A stretch of DNA of 64,000 bases from Alphaproteobacteria bacterium (lineage in GTDB: Bacteria > Pseudomonadota > Alphaproteobacteria > Micavibrionales > Micavibrionaceae). Both the position numbers and the translations under genes were made by a program. This document shows positions 53,022 to 62,240 of the stretch, one piece after another. Within the stretch, counting starts at the first letter, position 1. Each line of letters starts with the position of its first letter. The stretch is from assembly GCA_013215815.1 (NCBI GenBank), contig JABSQP010000005.1, forward strand, positions 1 through 64,000, given 5' to 3'. Under the pieces are notes generated by a model. The model did no database searches and had not been told where the DNA came from. It was given only the letters and a program-made list of their open reading frames with translations.

Positions 53022-54453
53022 CGGCGAAAAAGAAACCGTCATTGTCTGGTTTCGACAAGACTTACGTTTATCCGACAATCCAGCATTACATTATGCGCAT
53101 CAAACAGGCGCAAATATTGTGCCTGTTTTTATTCTTGATGACGATAATGCACAAGAATGGAAACGCGGTGGAGCATCTCGTGTCTGGCTACATCATGCCC
53201 TCAAATCTCTAAGCGCGTCGCTCTCGAACAACTTGGTTGTTAAATCAGGTTCCCCTGAAGACATTCTAAAAAATCTCGCGCAAACGCACAAAGCGACAAC
53301 AATTTTCTGGAACCGATGTTACGAACCTTGGCGCATCAAACGTGACACCCACCTAAAAACAGCTCTTGAAGAAACCGGTATCAACACAAAAAGATACAAC
53401 GGCTGCCTTCTATGGGAACCATGGGCGATCAAAAAGAAAGATGGAACACCATATAAGGTATTCACCCCGTTCTATAAAAAAGGATGCTTAAACGCAGAGC
53501 AACCAAGAGCCCCACTCCCTGCTCCGAATGATATCAACTTTGCAAACAATCTATCTGGTCACAATGTAGAGGCCCTCAACCTTTTACCCGAAAAAACTTG
53601 GGCGACCGATGTAATTCAGCATTGGGATATATCAGAAGCAGGCGCAAAAAAGCGCCTCTACGACTTTCTTAGTGATGGATTACACAATTATAAAGAAGGC
53701 AGAAACCATCCTTCTCAAAACAATGTGTCGCGATTGTCACCATATCTTCACTTTGGGATGATCTCACCCAATGAGTGCTGGTATGCAGCGCTCGAAAAAG
53801 GCTCTATCGAAAACTGGGAAAAAGACAGAGACCATTTCCTCAGTGAGCTCGGATGGAGAGAGTTCTCATACCACCTTCTCTTCCACTTTCCACACATTAC
53901 CTGGGATAACCTTAATCCAAAATTCAATAACTTCCCTTGGAGCGATGAACCAAGCGATGAATTAAAGCGATGGCAAAAGGGATTAACAGGATACCCAATC
54001 GTTGATGCAGGTATGAGAGAGCTCTGGCAGACAGGATACATGCATAACCGCGTGAGAATGATCGTAGGCTCCTTTCTTGTGAAGAATATGATGACGCACT
54101 GGCATCAAGGAGAACAATGGTTCTGGGACACGCTCTTTGACGCTGATTTAGCCAACAACTCAGCCAGTTGGCAATGGATTGCCGGATGCGGCGCAGATGC
54201 GGCTCCCTACTTCCGCATCTTTAACCCTATCCTTCAAAGCCAAAAATTTGATCCTGATGGTGAATATATCAAAAAATATGTGCCTGAATTAAAGGATCTC
54301 GACGCGAAACATATTCATGCCCCTTGGGATGCCCCTCCATTGATATTGGCCGAGGCAGGCATCACCCTAGGGAAAGAATATCCAGAACCAATGATGGATC
54401 ACAGCAAGGCGCGCGACCGAGCCCTTGAGGCGTTTCAAACAACCAAAACTTAA
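53014..54453 (+). CDS. phrB: Deoxyribodipyrimidine photolyase
   Basis: VIVWFRQDLRLSDNPAL, DADLANNSASWQWIAGCGADAAPYFRIFNP. Confidence 0.96.
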   Translation: MASGEKETVIVWFRQDLRLSDNPALHYAHQTGANIVPVFILDDDNAQEWKRGGASRVWLHHALKSLSASLSNNLVVKSGSPEDILKNLAQTHKATTIFWNRCYEPWRIKRDTHLKTALEETGINTKRYNGCLLWEPWAIKKKDGTPYKVFTPFYKKGCLNAEQPRAPLPAPNDINFANNLSGHNVEALNLLPEKTWATDVIQHWDISEAGAKKRLYDFLSDGLHNYKEGRNHPSQNNVSRLSPYLHFGMISPNECWYAALEKGSIENWEKDRDHFLSELGWREFSYHLLFHFPHITWDNLNPKFNNFPWSDEPSDELKRWQKGLTGYPIVDAGMRELWQTGYMHNRVRMIVGSFLVKNMMTHWHQGEQWFWDTLFDADLANNSASWQWIAGCGADAAPYFRIFNPILQSQKFDPDGEYIKKYVPELKDLDAKHIHAPWDAPPLILAEAGITLGKEYPEPMMDHSKARDRALEAFQTTKT

Positions 54454-54463
54454 GGACACTCCC

Positions 54464-54976
54464 ATGTACATAATGATTTTAACCTTCTTAGCCTTTATAG
54501 CAATTATGCACTCTCCTGCTAAAGCCCAAGAGGTATCTATTGAAGAAAAAACCATCACTATGGCATTCGTCAATTATCAAACTGCCCTTATTTACGACGA
54601 AATCTGCAACGGAACAGACCCAAAAGATAGATATGACTTTGAAAAGCCAGAAAACGTGAATCTAATCGGGCACGAACAAATGCTTGCAGCTCGCTTAGGA
54701 GGATTAATTAAAGTTAGAATGCCACAAATTAGTGTTGATGATACAGTAAAGAGAATGACATTAATGCGCGACCACACTAGAGAATCGGTGAGTAAGAAGT
54801 TGGAAGAAATTGGCTGCGATTCAGATGAAACGCAATCAACACAATCCCTGCTAAATTTCTTTTCTAATGCTCACCCAGCACAATTATATGCATTCATTGA
54901 CAAACAAATCACCGATGCTGGTGGCACAATCACTCCTCCAGAAAAAATTGAAGGTATAGCACGTGAAAATGATTAA
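54464..54976 (+). CDS. Exported hypothetical protein
   Basis: Signal peptide MYIMILTFLAFIAIMHSPAKA. Confidence 0.6.
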   Translation: MYIMILTFLAFIAIMHSPAKAQEVSIEEKTITMAFVNYQTALIYDEICNGTDPKDRYDFEKPENVNLIGHEQMLAARLGGLIKVRMPQISVDDTVKRMTLMRDHTRESVSKKLEEIGCDSDETQSTQSLLNFFSNAHPAQLYAFIDKQITDAGGTITPPEKIEGIAREND

Positions 54977-55850
54977 AACCTCCCCCTTACAAAAAGGCGA
55001 TCGAATTGGCGTTATAGCGCCTAGCAGCAAATTTAATAAGGACACTTGCCAAAAGGCCGTCGAATTAATCGAAAGCAAGGGCTTTTCGGTATCATGGCAT
55101 GAACAAACAGACTTAGAAGAACACCAATTTGCAGGTAGCAAAACAGAAAAGATAACCGCGCTGCATGATTTATTCAGCGATAAAGAGATAAAGGCTATAT
55201 TCTGCCTTGTTGGCGGCAATGGCGTACTCCATCTACTTGATGATATTGATTACGACCTAATCAAACAAAGCCCTAAAATCTTTATGGGTTTTAGTGATAT
55301 CACGGCGCTCTTGCATGCCATTACTGTAAAAACAGGGATACCAACCTTTCATGGCCCTACAATGACCCGTTTTCAAAACATTAAAGCAGAAGACGTTACA
55401 CAATGTTTTGATCAATTAATGCAAACTAGCACCGAGATAAAAGTTGAATATAACGGTGATGAATTAGAAGGCACCTTATATGGAGGCAATCTGAGCATGA
55501 TGCAGAGCCTCATAGGCACCCCCTATGCGCCGCCTGTAGATGAAGACAAAATCCTGTTTATTGAGGATATAAACGATCATTTGAGCCGTTATGACCGCAT
55601 GATTGCCCATATGAAGCTGGCAGGATGGCTTGAGAACACCAAAGCAATCTTAGTTGGACAGTTCATAAACTCACAAGACAACCATGAAAGACCGTTCGGT
55701 TTAAGCGTCATTGATAGTATCAAGCGCCACGCACCTCATGTCACGATCATCGAAAACCTACCTATTGGTCATGGAGAGCGTCTCATTACTCTTCCTATCG
55801 GTGCAAAAGCGGTCTTGAAAAACGGCACACTTTCCTTTAAATCCTCCTAG
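54963..55850 (+). CDS. LD-carboxypeptidase (peptidase S66)
   Basis: MGFSDITALLHA, LYGGNLSMMQSLIGTPY, GHGERLITLPIGAKA. Confidence 0.93.
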   Translation: MKMIKTSPLQKGDRIGVIAPSSKFNKDTCQKAVELIESKGFSVSWHEQTDLEEHQFAGSKTEKITALHDLFSDKEIKAIFCLVGGNGVLHLLDDIDYDLIKQSPKIFMGFSDITALLHAITVKTGIPTFHGPTMTRFQNIKAEDVTQCFDQLMQTSTEIKVEYNGDELEGTLYGGNLSMMQSLIGTPYAPPVDEDKILFIEDINDHLSRYDRMIAHMKLAGWLENTKAILVGQFINSQDNHERPFGLSVIDSIKRHAPHVTIIENLPIGHGERLITLPIGAKAVLKNGTLSFKSS

Positions 55851-55871
55851 AGTTAAATAGAGGATCATTTT

Positions 55872-56207
55872 ATGACTTTTGTCGTCACAGACGTGTGCAT
55901 CAAGTGTAAATACACAGATTGTGTTGAAGTTTGCCCGGTAGATTGTTTCTATGAGGGCGAAAACACACTCGTCATTCACCCTGATGAGTGCATTGATTGT
56001 GGTGTTTGTGAGCCTGAGTGCCCTATTGAAGCAATTATCCCTGACACAGAGCCTGAAGCTGAAAAATGGTTAGAAACAAACCGTAAGTACTCGGAACTAT
56101 GGCCGGTGATAACACAGCAAAAGGATCCTTTGCCGACAGCTGACGAATTCAAAGATGTTAAAGATAAAATGCAATACTTCAGCGAATCCCCTGGAGAAGG
56201 CGACTGA
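55872..56207 (+). CDS. fdxA: 7Fe ferredoxin
   Basis: [18 protein letters not shown] and [16 protein letters not shown]. Confidence 0.96.
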   Translation: MTFVVTDVCIKCKYTDCVEVCPVDCFYEGENTLVIHPDECIDCGVCEPECPIEAIIPDTEPEAEKWLETNRKYSELWPVITQQKDPLPTADEFKDVKDKMQYFSESPGEGD

Positions 56208-56274
56208 TTCGCCTAGAATCGACTTTAGTAACACACTCAAACCCTTTGAAAAACAACGTTTTTGCAATTTTTTG

Positions 56275-56303
56275 TTGAAAATTAACAAGAAATTAACTAT
56301 AGT
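56275..56303 (+). promoter_or_regulatory. Sigma70-like promoter upstream of carD
   Basis: TTGAAA-17 nt-TATAGT. Confidence 0.55.
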
Positions 56304-56518
56304 CTTTCGGTAGCTTAACGATGAGCGGTTGAACAGGGCGTGTTGTGGAAGGCACCAAAACGGCAGACCTTCATTTTTGAAATAAATAATAAGAACGCAA
56401 ACCAACCAATCGTTTCCTATAAAAAAAGACCCAAGGCGGCATGAGATGGCAAGCTACTTGCAATCATGACGCGGGCACGAATGACGCAATTTTTAACTAT
56501 GGAAAGGTAATGTATAGC

Positions 56519-57088
56519 ATGGCTGATAATGATAATTTCGCAAAAGGTGATTACGTTGTATACCCAGCTCACGGTGTTGGGCAGATCGAAGGTATTGAGA
56601 CGACAACAATCTCTGGCATGGAAATTAAGCTATACGCAATTAATTTTGAAAAAGACCGCATGCGCCTAAAAATCCCGATGATGAAGGCTCAAGAGTCAGG
56701 TCTACGTAAGCTTTGCACAACGTCACGTTTGAAAGATGCTCTTCAAACACTTAAAGGTGATGCACGCGTGCGCCGCACAATGTGGAGCCGCCGCGCTCAA
56801 GAATACGAACTCAAAATCAATTCAGGTGACCCTGTTGCGATTGCTGAAGTTCTCCGTGACCTTAAACGCAGCAACGATGATTCAGAACAATCTTACTCTG
56901 AGCGTCAAATCTACCAATCTGCTATGGAGCGTCTTGCACGTGAGGTAGCGATCGTAGAAAAGACAACAGAAGATAAAGCTGTTGTTCGCCTTGAAAAGCT
57001 TATGGGCATTGACCAAAAAGCAAAGAAGGCTGCTAACGACGCACTATTGGTTGAAGAACAACCAGTGAAGCGCACAAAAGCTGCTTAA
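56519..57088 (+). CDS. carD: CarD-family transcriptional regulator
   Basis: FAKGDYVVYPAHGVGQIEGIE. Confidence 0.94.
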   Translation: MADNDNFAKGDYVVYPAHGVGQIEGIETTTISGMEIKLYAINFEKDRMRLKIPMMKAQESGLRKLCTTSRLKDALQTLKGDARVRRTMWSRRAQEYELKINSGDPVAIAEVLRDLKRSNDDSEQSYSERQIYQSAMERLAREVAIVEKTTEDKAVVRLEKLMGIDQKAKKAANDALLVEEQPVKRTKAA

Positions 57089-57124
57089 TATAAGAATTAC
57101 AACAACTCCTTTGTAAATTTAAAG

Positions 57125-57159
57125 TCCCCGCTTGGCAGGCCGCCAGTGGGGATTTTTTT
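57125..57159 (+). terminator. Rho-independent terminator downstream of carD
   Basis: TCCCCGCTTGGC…GCCAGTGGGGA followed by TTTTTTT. Confidence 0.8.
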
Positions 57160-57215
57160 GCATTTTATATCCTTAAAATGTTATTCTTATATAAAATAAT
57201 AGCGGGTGGAGAAAA

Positions 57216-57926
57216 ATGACCCATTATATTCCGTTACAAACAGCTAAAGAAATTATCGTGGTAGCATTGAATGATTTTGATGCTGAATTAGGACGGCGCG
57301 CTGCAGAAATTTTAACGGATGACCTAAGGGCTAATATTCATGAAGTACCGAGCGGTACTGGACAAATGATGGCATGCCGCCCAGCAGGCATAACATTAGA
57401 TGATTTACAAAAAATGGATATGTATATGCCTGATTTTGAGCAACGCTTCGCTCCAAACTTTACAAGGCAAGACAATCCAGAAGATTATGCAATTGTTGAT
57501 TTTGAATATGACGGAACGACAAATTCACTCATATACCTTGGTCACGAAATTGGGCACGCTATTGCGGACGATCTTCAAAGAGAGCGTGGGTTATCATTCA
57601 GGAACTTTCCTACTGACCAATTAGAAAAACAAGCATATTTTGTTCAAAGTTCCTTGCAGCATTATTTACATGAACATGGGGCAGATCATGGTATTGATTA
57701 CAAAAATCCCGAACAAGATGACCTTCAAACGAGTTGGGCCAGAGCAGCACAACTAAAAGCATCCAACAACACATTTCAAAAAACATTAGCTGTTACAGAG
57801 CCTGGAGAAAGATCGACGCTAGTTGTCGCTGCATTAACCGAAAATACAGATCAAGACGGTCTTTTCGCCGATGGATCTGTTGCCATGAAAACATTGAACG
57901 CAAATAGCCCCCAATCGCTTAGTTAA
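57216..57926 (+). CDS. Small stand-alone HExxH metalloprotease-like protein (M3-like motif)
   Basis: IYLGHEIGHAIADDL…QLEKQAYFVQSSLQHYL. Confidence 0.55.
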   Translation: MTHYIPLQTAKEIIVVALNDFDAELGRRAAEILTDDLRANIHEVPSGTGQMMACRPAGITLDDLQKMDMYMPDFEQRFAPNFTRQDNPEDYAIVDFEYDGTTNSLIYLGHEIGHAIADDLQRERGLSFRNFPTDQLEKQAYFVQSSLQHYLHEHGADHGIDYKNPEQDDLQTSWARAAQLKASNNTFQKTLAVTEPGERSTLVVAALTENTDQDGLFADGSVAMKTLNANSPQSLS

Positions 57927-58044
57927 GATCCTACACCAGCCCTACAAATTAATTATTCCAAACCACTGAATCTACTGTATAATAGTCTTGATTCTGGGAA
58001 GTTCTTCCCGACCTTTCAAAACACCTATCTTGTTTTAAAACCAT

Positions 58045-58863
58045 ATGTGCAATTCGCAACGTGATCAAAAATTTAGGGTCTTAGGAACACCAAATAGAAT
58101 TTGGGCAGTGTCCGCTATACACGGCGATTGCACACGTTTGGAAGGATTACACAACGCTATTTACGAACGCATTACGCCGGGTGATCGCCTTGTCTACCTC
58201 GGTAACTACACGGGCTACGGCGATCAATCACATGAGGTCATTGACGAACTCCTTGCTTTCCGCCGCGCCGTTCTCTCTCTTCCAGGTATGAAGCCAAAAG
58301 ACATCACATACCTTCGTGGTGGTCAGGAAGAAATGATGCATATCCTAACGCAGCTTCAATTCTGCAAAGAACCTGTAGACACGCTTCTATGGATGCTGGG
58401 CAGCGGTATGAGCAATACAATGAAAAGTTACGGCATCTGTCCGCACGAAGGTATTACAGCAGCGCGTGAAGGCATTATGTCTCTCACCCGTTGGACAAAT
58501 AAAATCCGTGCAGCCCTGCGCCGTCAAGAAGGCTTCGAAGCATTCATGACAAATCATAATCGCGCCGCTTTTACAAAGATTGATAACGCAGAGAGTGCCC
58601 TGTTCGTGAATAGCGGCCTCGACCCAAGCCTTCCATTAGAAGAGCAAGAAGATCGTCTCTGGTGGCAAGGTGAAGAGTTTCACGCCATGACAGGTGCCTA
58701 TAAGCCATTTGAAAAAGTTATACGCGGTTTTGACCCACGCCATCAGGGTGTGCAGCTCAACTGCGTGACAGCATCCATCGATGGTGGTTGTGGCTTTGGC
58801 GGCCCTCTTGTCGCAGCAGGCTTAGACGCCAAAGGCGATGTCTTTGAGCTTATGGAAGCTTAG
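58045..58863 (+). CDS. PPP/calcineurin-like phosphatase fold protein, probable pseudoenzyme
   Basis: Collinear with bacterial PPP phosphatases but motifs read SAIHGD, GNYTGYG, RGGQEE, VNSGL, IRGFDP. Confidence 0.65.
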   Translation: MCNSQRDQKFRVLGTPNRIWAVSAIHGDCTRLEGLHNAIYERITPGDRLVYLGNYTGYGDQSHEVIDELLAFRRAVLSLPGMKPKDITYLRGGQEEMMHILTQLQFCKEPVDTLLWMLGSGMSNTMKSYGICPHEGITAAREGIMSLTRWTNKIRAALRRQEGFEAFMTNHNRAAFTKIDNAESALFVNSGLDPSLPLEEQEDRLWWQGEEFHAMTGAYKPFEKVIRGFDPRHQGVQLNCVTASIDGGCGFGGPLVAAGLDAKGDVFELMEA

Positions 58864-60332
58864 TCCGAAATCACTTTATACAAACGACCCGCAACAAGCG
58901 GCGTATTCACATTGATCCCGTTTAAGACAGCAAACTGATCGGCCGGCAGCTCATCCACATCCATGCGCTTTGCCATCGTTGCAACAGTATCGCCAGACTT
59001 TGCCGCGACAAGTTTAATACGCTTCGGACGAATAGAGTTTTTTTCAGACGCTGTAAGCTTTTTAAAGCTGTAAGTTGTCTTCTTTAGCTCATCCATGAAG
59101 CTAGAGCTCACATTCTTAGGAATTGCCATTTGGAAACGGAAGAACTGGCCTGGAGCCCACTCAATAGCAACAAGACGGATTGTCACCGACTTACCTTGTA
59201 CAGTTCCTGTAAAGGCCGCTGTGGCTGCGTTCATTCCATTTATCTTAATCGCCTCAGCGCTCCCTAGTGATTTTTCGCGGAGCCACACATCCTTAATGTA
59301 AGAAAGCGGTGCAATGGCATCTTTTGTTTTACCCATATCAAAGATAATGATTGTGCCGTTTGAGTGCTTCGCCGTCACAGCCTTTGGAGAATTCACCATC
59401 TTACTGCCCTGTGGAACAGTGAATTTAAAGCCAATATCTGTGTGATAGAATGTGTTGCCGCGCACAAATCCTTGATCCGCGCTATCACCATAAGTCAGGC
59501 CATTAATCTTCTTCAAATACCCATGGCGATTGGTCGCTGGTTTTTCAACAGAGAATTCTTTTGCCTGCGCCGTGGTGCGTGTAACCCGCTCACTTGTGAT
59601 GGGGTGGGTAGAAAAGTAGTTAAAGCTGCTTTGCTTTCTTCCTTCAAGCCTCCCATCAAGCTTCGTTTGTGCATCCAAGGTTTTTAAAAACTTTGCCATA
59701 GCATTTGGATCATAGCCGGCTCTGGCAGAGTAACGCACGCCTAGGCTATCCGCCTCATGTTCCTGAGAGCGTGAGTAAGATTTGATGTAAAGCTCCGACC
59801 CGAGCCCTGCAGCGCGACTAAAACCAGGATCTCCCGCTACTGCGCCAATCGCAGCCGCTCCTAAACCAACAAGAAAACCTTGTGATACACGTTCAGCCGA
59901 ATGCCTTGCTGTCACATGGCCTATCTCGTGCGCAATCACGGCAGCAAGTTCTGCTTCGCTACTGGCTAAAGCCATCAATCCGCGTGACACATAAATATAT
60001 CCACCTGGAACCGCAAAGGCGTTAATCATAGGATCATCAATAACAAAAAATTTATATTCAACGTCTTTACGCTCGGTATGAGGCGTAATCCGCTCACCAA
60101 TACCTTCAACATACTCTGCAATAGGCCCGCTCATAAATTTACCAAAAGCCTGTTCCAGCTTTTTATGTTCTTCTGCTCCAACGGCCTCTTCACGCTCAGC
60201 AGGCAATAAAGCCGTAAACTGACGATCTCCTGTTGCAGGGTTAGTGCTACACGCAGCCACAAGCCCCAAAGCCATGAGACCAAGAAAACTCTTCTTGCTA
60301 AAGACGCGTGATTTCGTCCATTGTATCGCCAT
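58860..60332 (-). CDS. M48 family metalloprotease lipoprotein with LysM-like C-terminus
   Basis: VIAHEIGHVTARHSAER, lipobox LVAAC, C-terminal AKSGDTVATMAKRMDVDELPADQFAVLNGIN. Confidence 0.92.
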   Translation of the reverse strand: MAIQWTKSRVFSKKSFLGLMALGLVAACSTNPATGDRQFTALLPAEREEAVGAEEHKKLEQAFGKFMSGPIAEYVEGIGERITPHTERKDVEYKFFVIDDPMINAFAVPGGYIYVSRGLMALASSEAELAAVIAHEIGHVTARHSAERVSQGFLVGLGAAAIGAVAGDPGFSRAAGLGSELYIKSYSRSQEHEADSLGVRYSARAGYDPNAMAKFLKTLDAQTKLDGRLEGRKQSSFNYFSTHPITSERVTRTTAQAKEFSVEKPATNRHGYLKKINGLTYGDSADQGFVRGNTFYHTDIGFKFTVPQGSKMVNSPKAVTAKHSNGTIIIFDMGKTKDAIAPLSYIKDVWLREKSLGSAEAIKINGMNAATAAFTGTVQGKSVTIRLVAIEWAPGQFFRFQMAIPKNVSSSFMDELKKTTYSFKKLTASEKNSIRPKRIKLVAAKSGDTVATMAKRMDVDELPADQFAVLNGINVNTPLVAGRLYKVISD

Positions 60333-61200
60333 GTTGCGTTTCCTTCTTTTGCTTATCACCTTGAGCGTGCCTAATAGCATCTATGCTCAAGAGTCCTTAC
60401 GCCCTAATACGTCTAAAGACCTTAAACATACCTACTCGGGCAGAATTGACAAGATCATCGACGGGCAAACCATTCTTTTAACCAATGATAAAATTGTTCG
60501 CCTGAGTAGTATCGATTGCCCTGCTTCAAAACAAAATCCAGATTTCGACTTTTGCCTCAAATCCAGAATGCTCCTGACCGAAACACTGCCCGAAGGTACA
60601 GAAGTTATGATTTACCAAACGCGCATGGCGAAAAAAGGGCGCATTAATCGTATGGGGCACGATTTAGGCCACATTCTGACCAAAGAAGCGACAGATAAGC
60701 CGTCTGTATGGGTACAGGAGTTGCTTTTATTAAAGGGGCTATCTCGTGTTTACATCTCTCCTGACAATCCCGAACTATCAAATGAGCTGCTTCACATCGA
60801 AGATAAAGCACATCAAGAGAAAGCTGGTCTTTGGGCAGAAGACAGCCCATTTATATCCCTCTCCCCTGAAACTGTGATCAATGGTATGGGTGAGTTTTCA
60901 ATCGTAGAAGGAACAGTGGCAAAAGCCTCGAGTGTAAGAAATACGCTCTACCTTAACTTTGGCGAAAACTGGAAAACTGATTTTACCATTATGATATCAT
61001 CAGCTTTAAGGAAGAAACTCGCGCAACGCGGCATTAATTTGATGGGCTTAACAGGACAAAAAGTACGCGTTCGCGGTTGGATCCGTGATTATAACGGCCC
61101 TCTCATTGAGTTAGACACCCCAGAACATATAGAAATTATTGCTTCTAATTCTCCGTTGCCTGCGACCCCGAATAACGCTACTGTGCCTATAAATCATTAA
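60331..61200 (+). CDS. Exported SNase/thermonuclease-fold protein with altered catalytic residues
   Basis: Signal peptide; KIIDGQTILLTNDKIVRLSSIDCPA in place of DGDT…IDxPE. Confidence 0.65.
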   Translation: MLRFLLLLITLSVPNSIYAQESLRPNTSKDLKHTYSGRIDKIIDGQTILLTNDKIVRLSSIDCPASKQNPDFDFCLKSRMLLTETLPEGTEVMIYQTRMAKKGRINRMGHDLGHILTKEATDKPSVWVQELLLLKGLSRVYISPDNPELSNELLHIEDKAHQEKAGLWAEDSPFISLSPETVINGMGEFSIVEGTVAKASSVRNTLYLNFGENWKTDFTIMISSALRKKLAQRGINLMGLTGQKVRVRGWIRDYNGPLIELDTPEHIEIIASNSPLPATPNNATVPINH

Positions 61201-61236
61201 CAAGTTAAGATTTTCAAAGGTTGAAGGAAGGTTCTC

Positions 61237-62223
61237 ATGGGACACAAGCAAAAACAGAATGCTTACCGTCCTGCGCCTTTGCTGGATTTGTTTCCGCCAA
61301 TCACGCCCTACTCTTCTGGTTACCTACCCGTAGAAACACCGCATGAAATTTATTGGGAGCAAAGTGGTAACCCTGATGGTGAACCCGTTGTTATGCTTCA
61401 TGGCGGTCCTGGTGGTGGCACGAGCCCTGTTAATCGCCAGTTCTTTGATCCTGATCACTATCGTATCATCATGTTTGATCAACGCGGCGCCGGAAAATCA
61501 ACGCCGCCAGTTTGCTTAATCAATAACACAACTGATCACCTCGTAGCTGATATAGAAGCCTTACGCGAACATCTCGGCATAGATACATGGCACGTCTTTG
61601 GCGGATCATGGGGCAGTACGCTTTCCCTTTCTTACGCCGCCAAGCATGCAGACAAAATCAAAAGCATGGTGCTGCGCGGTATTTTCCTCATGGAAGAAGA
61701 TGAAATCGACTGGCTGCTTTATGGACTGAAAACAATCTACCCTGAAGCTTGGGAGCAGTTTGTTTCTATTATCCCTAAAGATGAACAAGATGATTTATTA
61801 AAAGCATACCATGACCGCCTTACAGCCGATGATGAAAAAATAAAAATGGAAGCGGCCATGAGTTGGAGTTTATACGAAAGCGCCTGTTCTTCACTCATTC
61901 CAAACTATGAAATCATTACGACAGACGAACAACGCGCACATGCCTTAGCTATCGCAAAAATCGAAGTACATTACTTCTACAACCAACTCATCAAAAAAGA
62001 AGATAGCCTTCTAAACTATGTCGATCGTTACCGCTCTCTCCCAACAATTATTGTGCAAGGGCGATACGACATGATTTGCCCTATTCAAACCGCACATAAA
62101 CTACATAGCCAATGGCCTGAAGCAGACTATATCGTTGTACCCGATGGTGGTCACTCGGCAATGGATCCCCCTATTCGCTCTCGCTTAATTGAGGCAACAG
62201 AAACTATGAAATCAATTCGATAA
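61237..62223 (+). CDS. pip: Proline iminopeptidase
   Basis: HGGPGGGTSP, FGGSWGSTLSL, DGGHSAMDP. Confidence 0.95.
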   Translation: MGHKQKQNAYRPAPLLDLFPPITPYSSGYLPVETPHEIYWEQSGNPDGEPVVMLHGGPGGGTSPVNRQFFDPDHYRIIMFDQRGAGKSTPPVCLINNTTDHLVADIEALREHLGIDTWHVFGGSWGSTLSLSYAAKHADKIKSMVLRGIFLMEEDEIDWLLYGLKTIYPEAWEQFVSIIPKDEQDDLLKAYHDRLTADDEKIKMEAAMSWSLYESACSSLIPNYEIITTDEQRAHALAIAKIEVHYFYNQLIKKEDSLLNYVDRYRSLPTIIVQGRYDMICPIQTAHKLHSQWPEADYIVVPDGGHSAMDPPIRSRLIEATETMKSIR

Positions 62224-62240
62224 CCAGAAAAAGGTAACCC

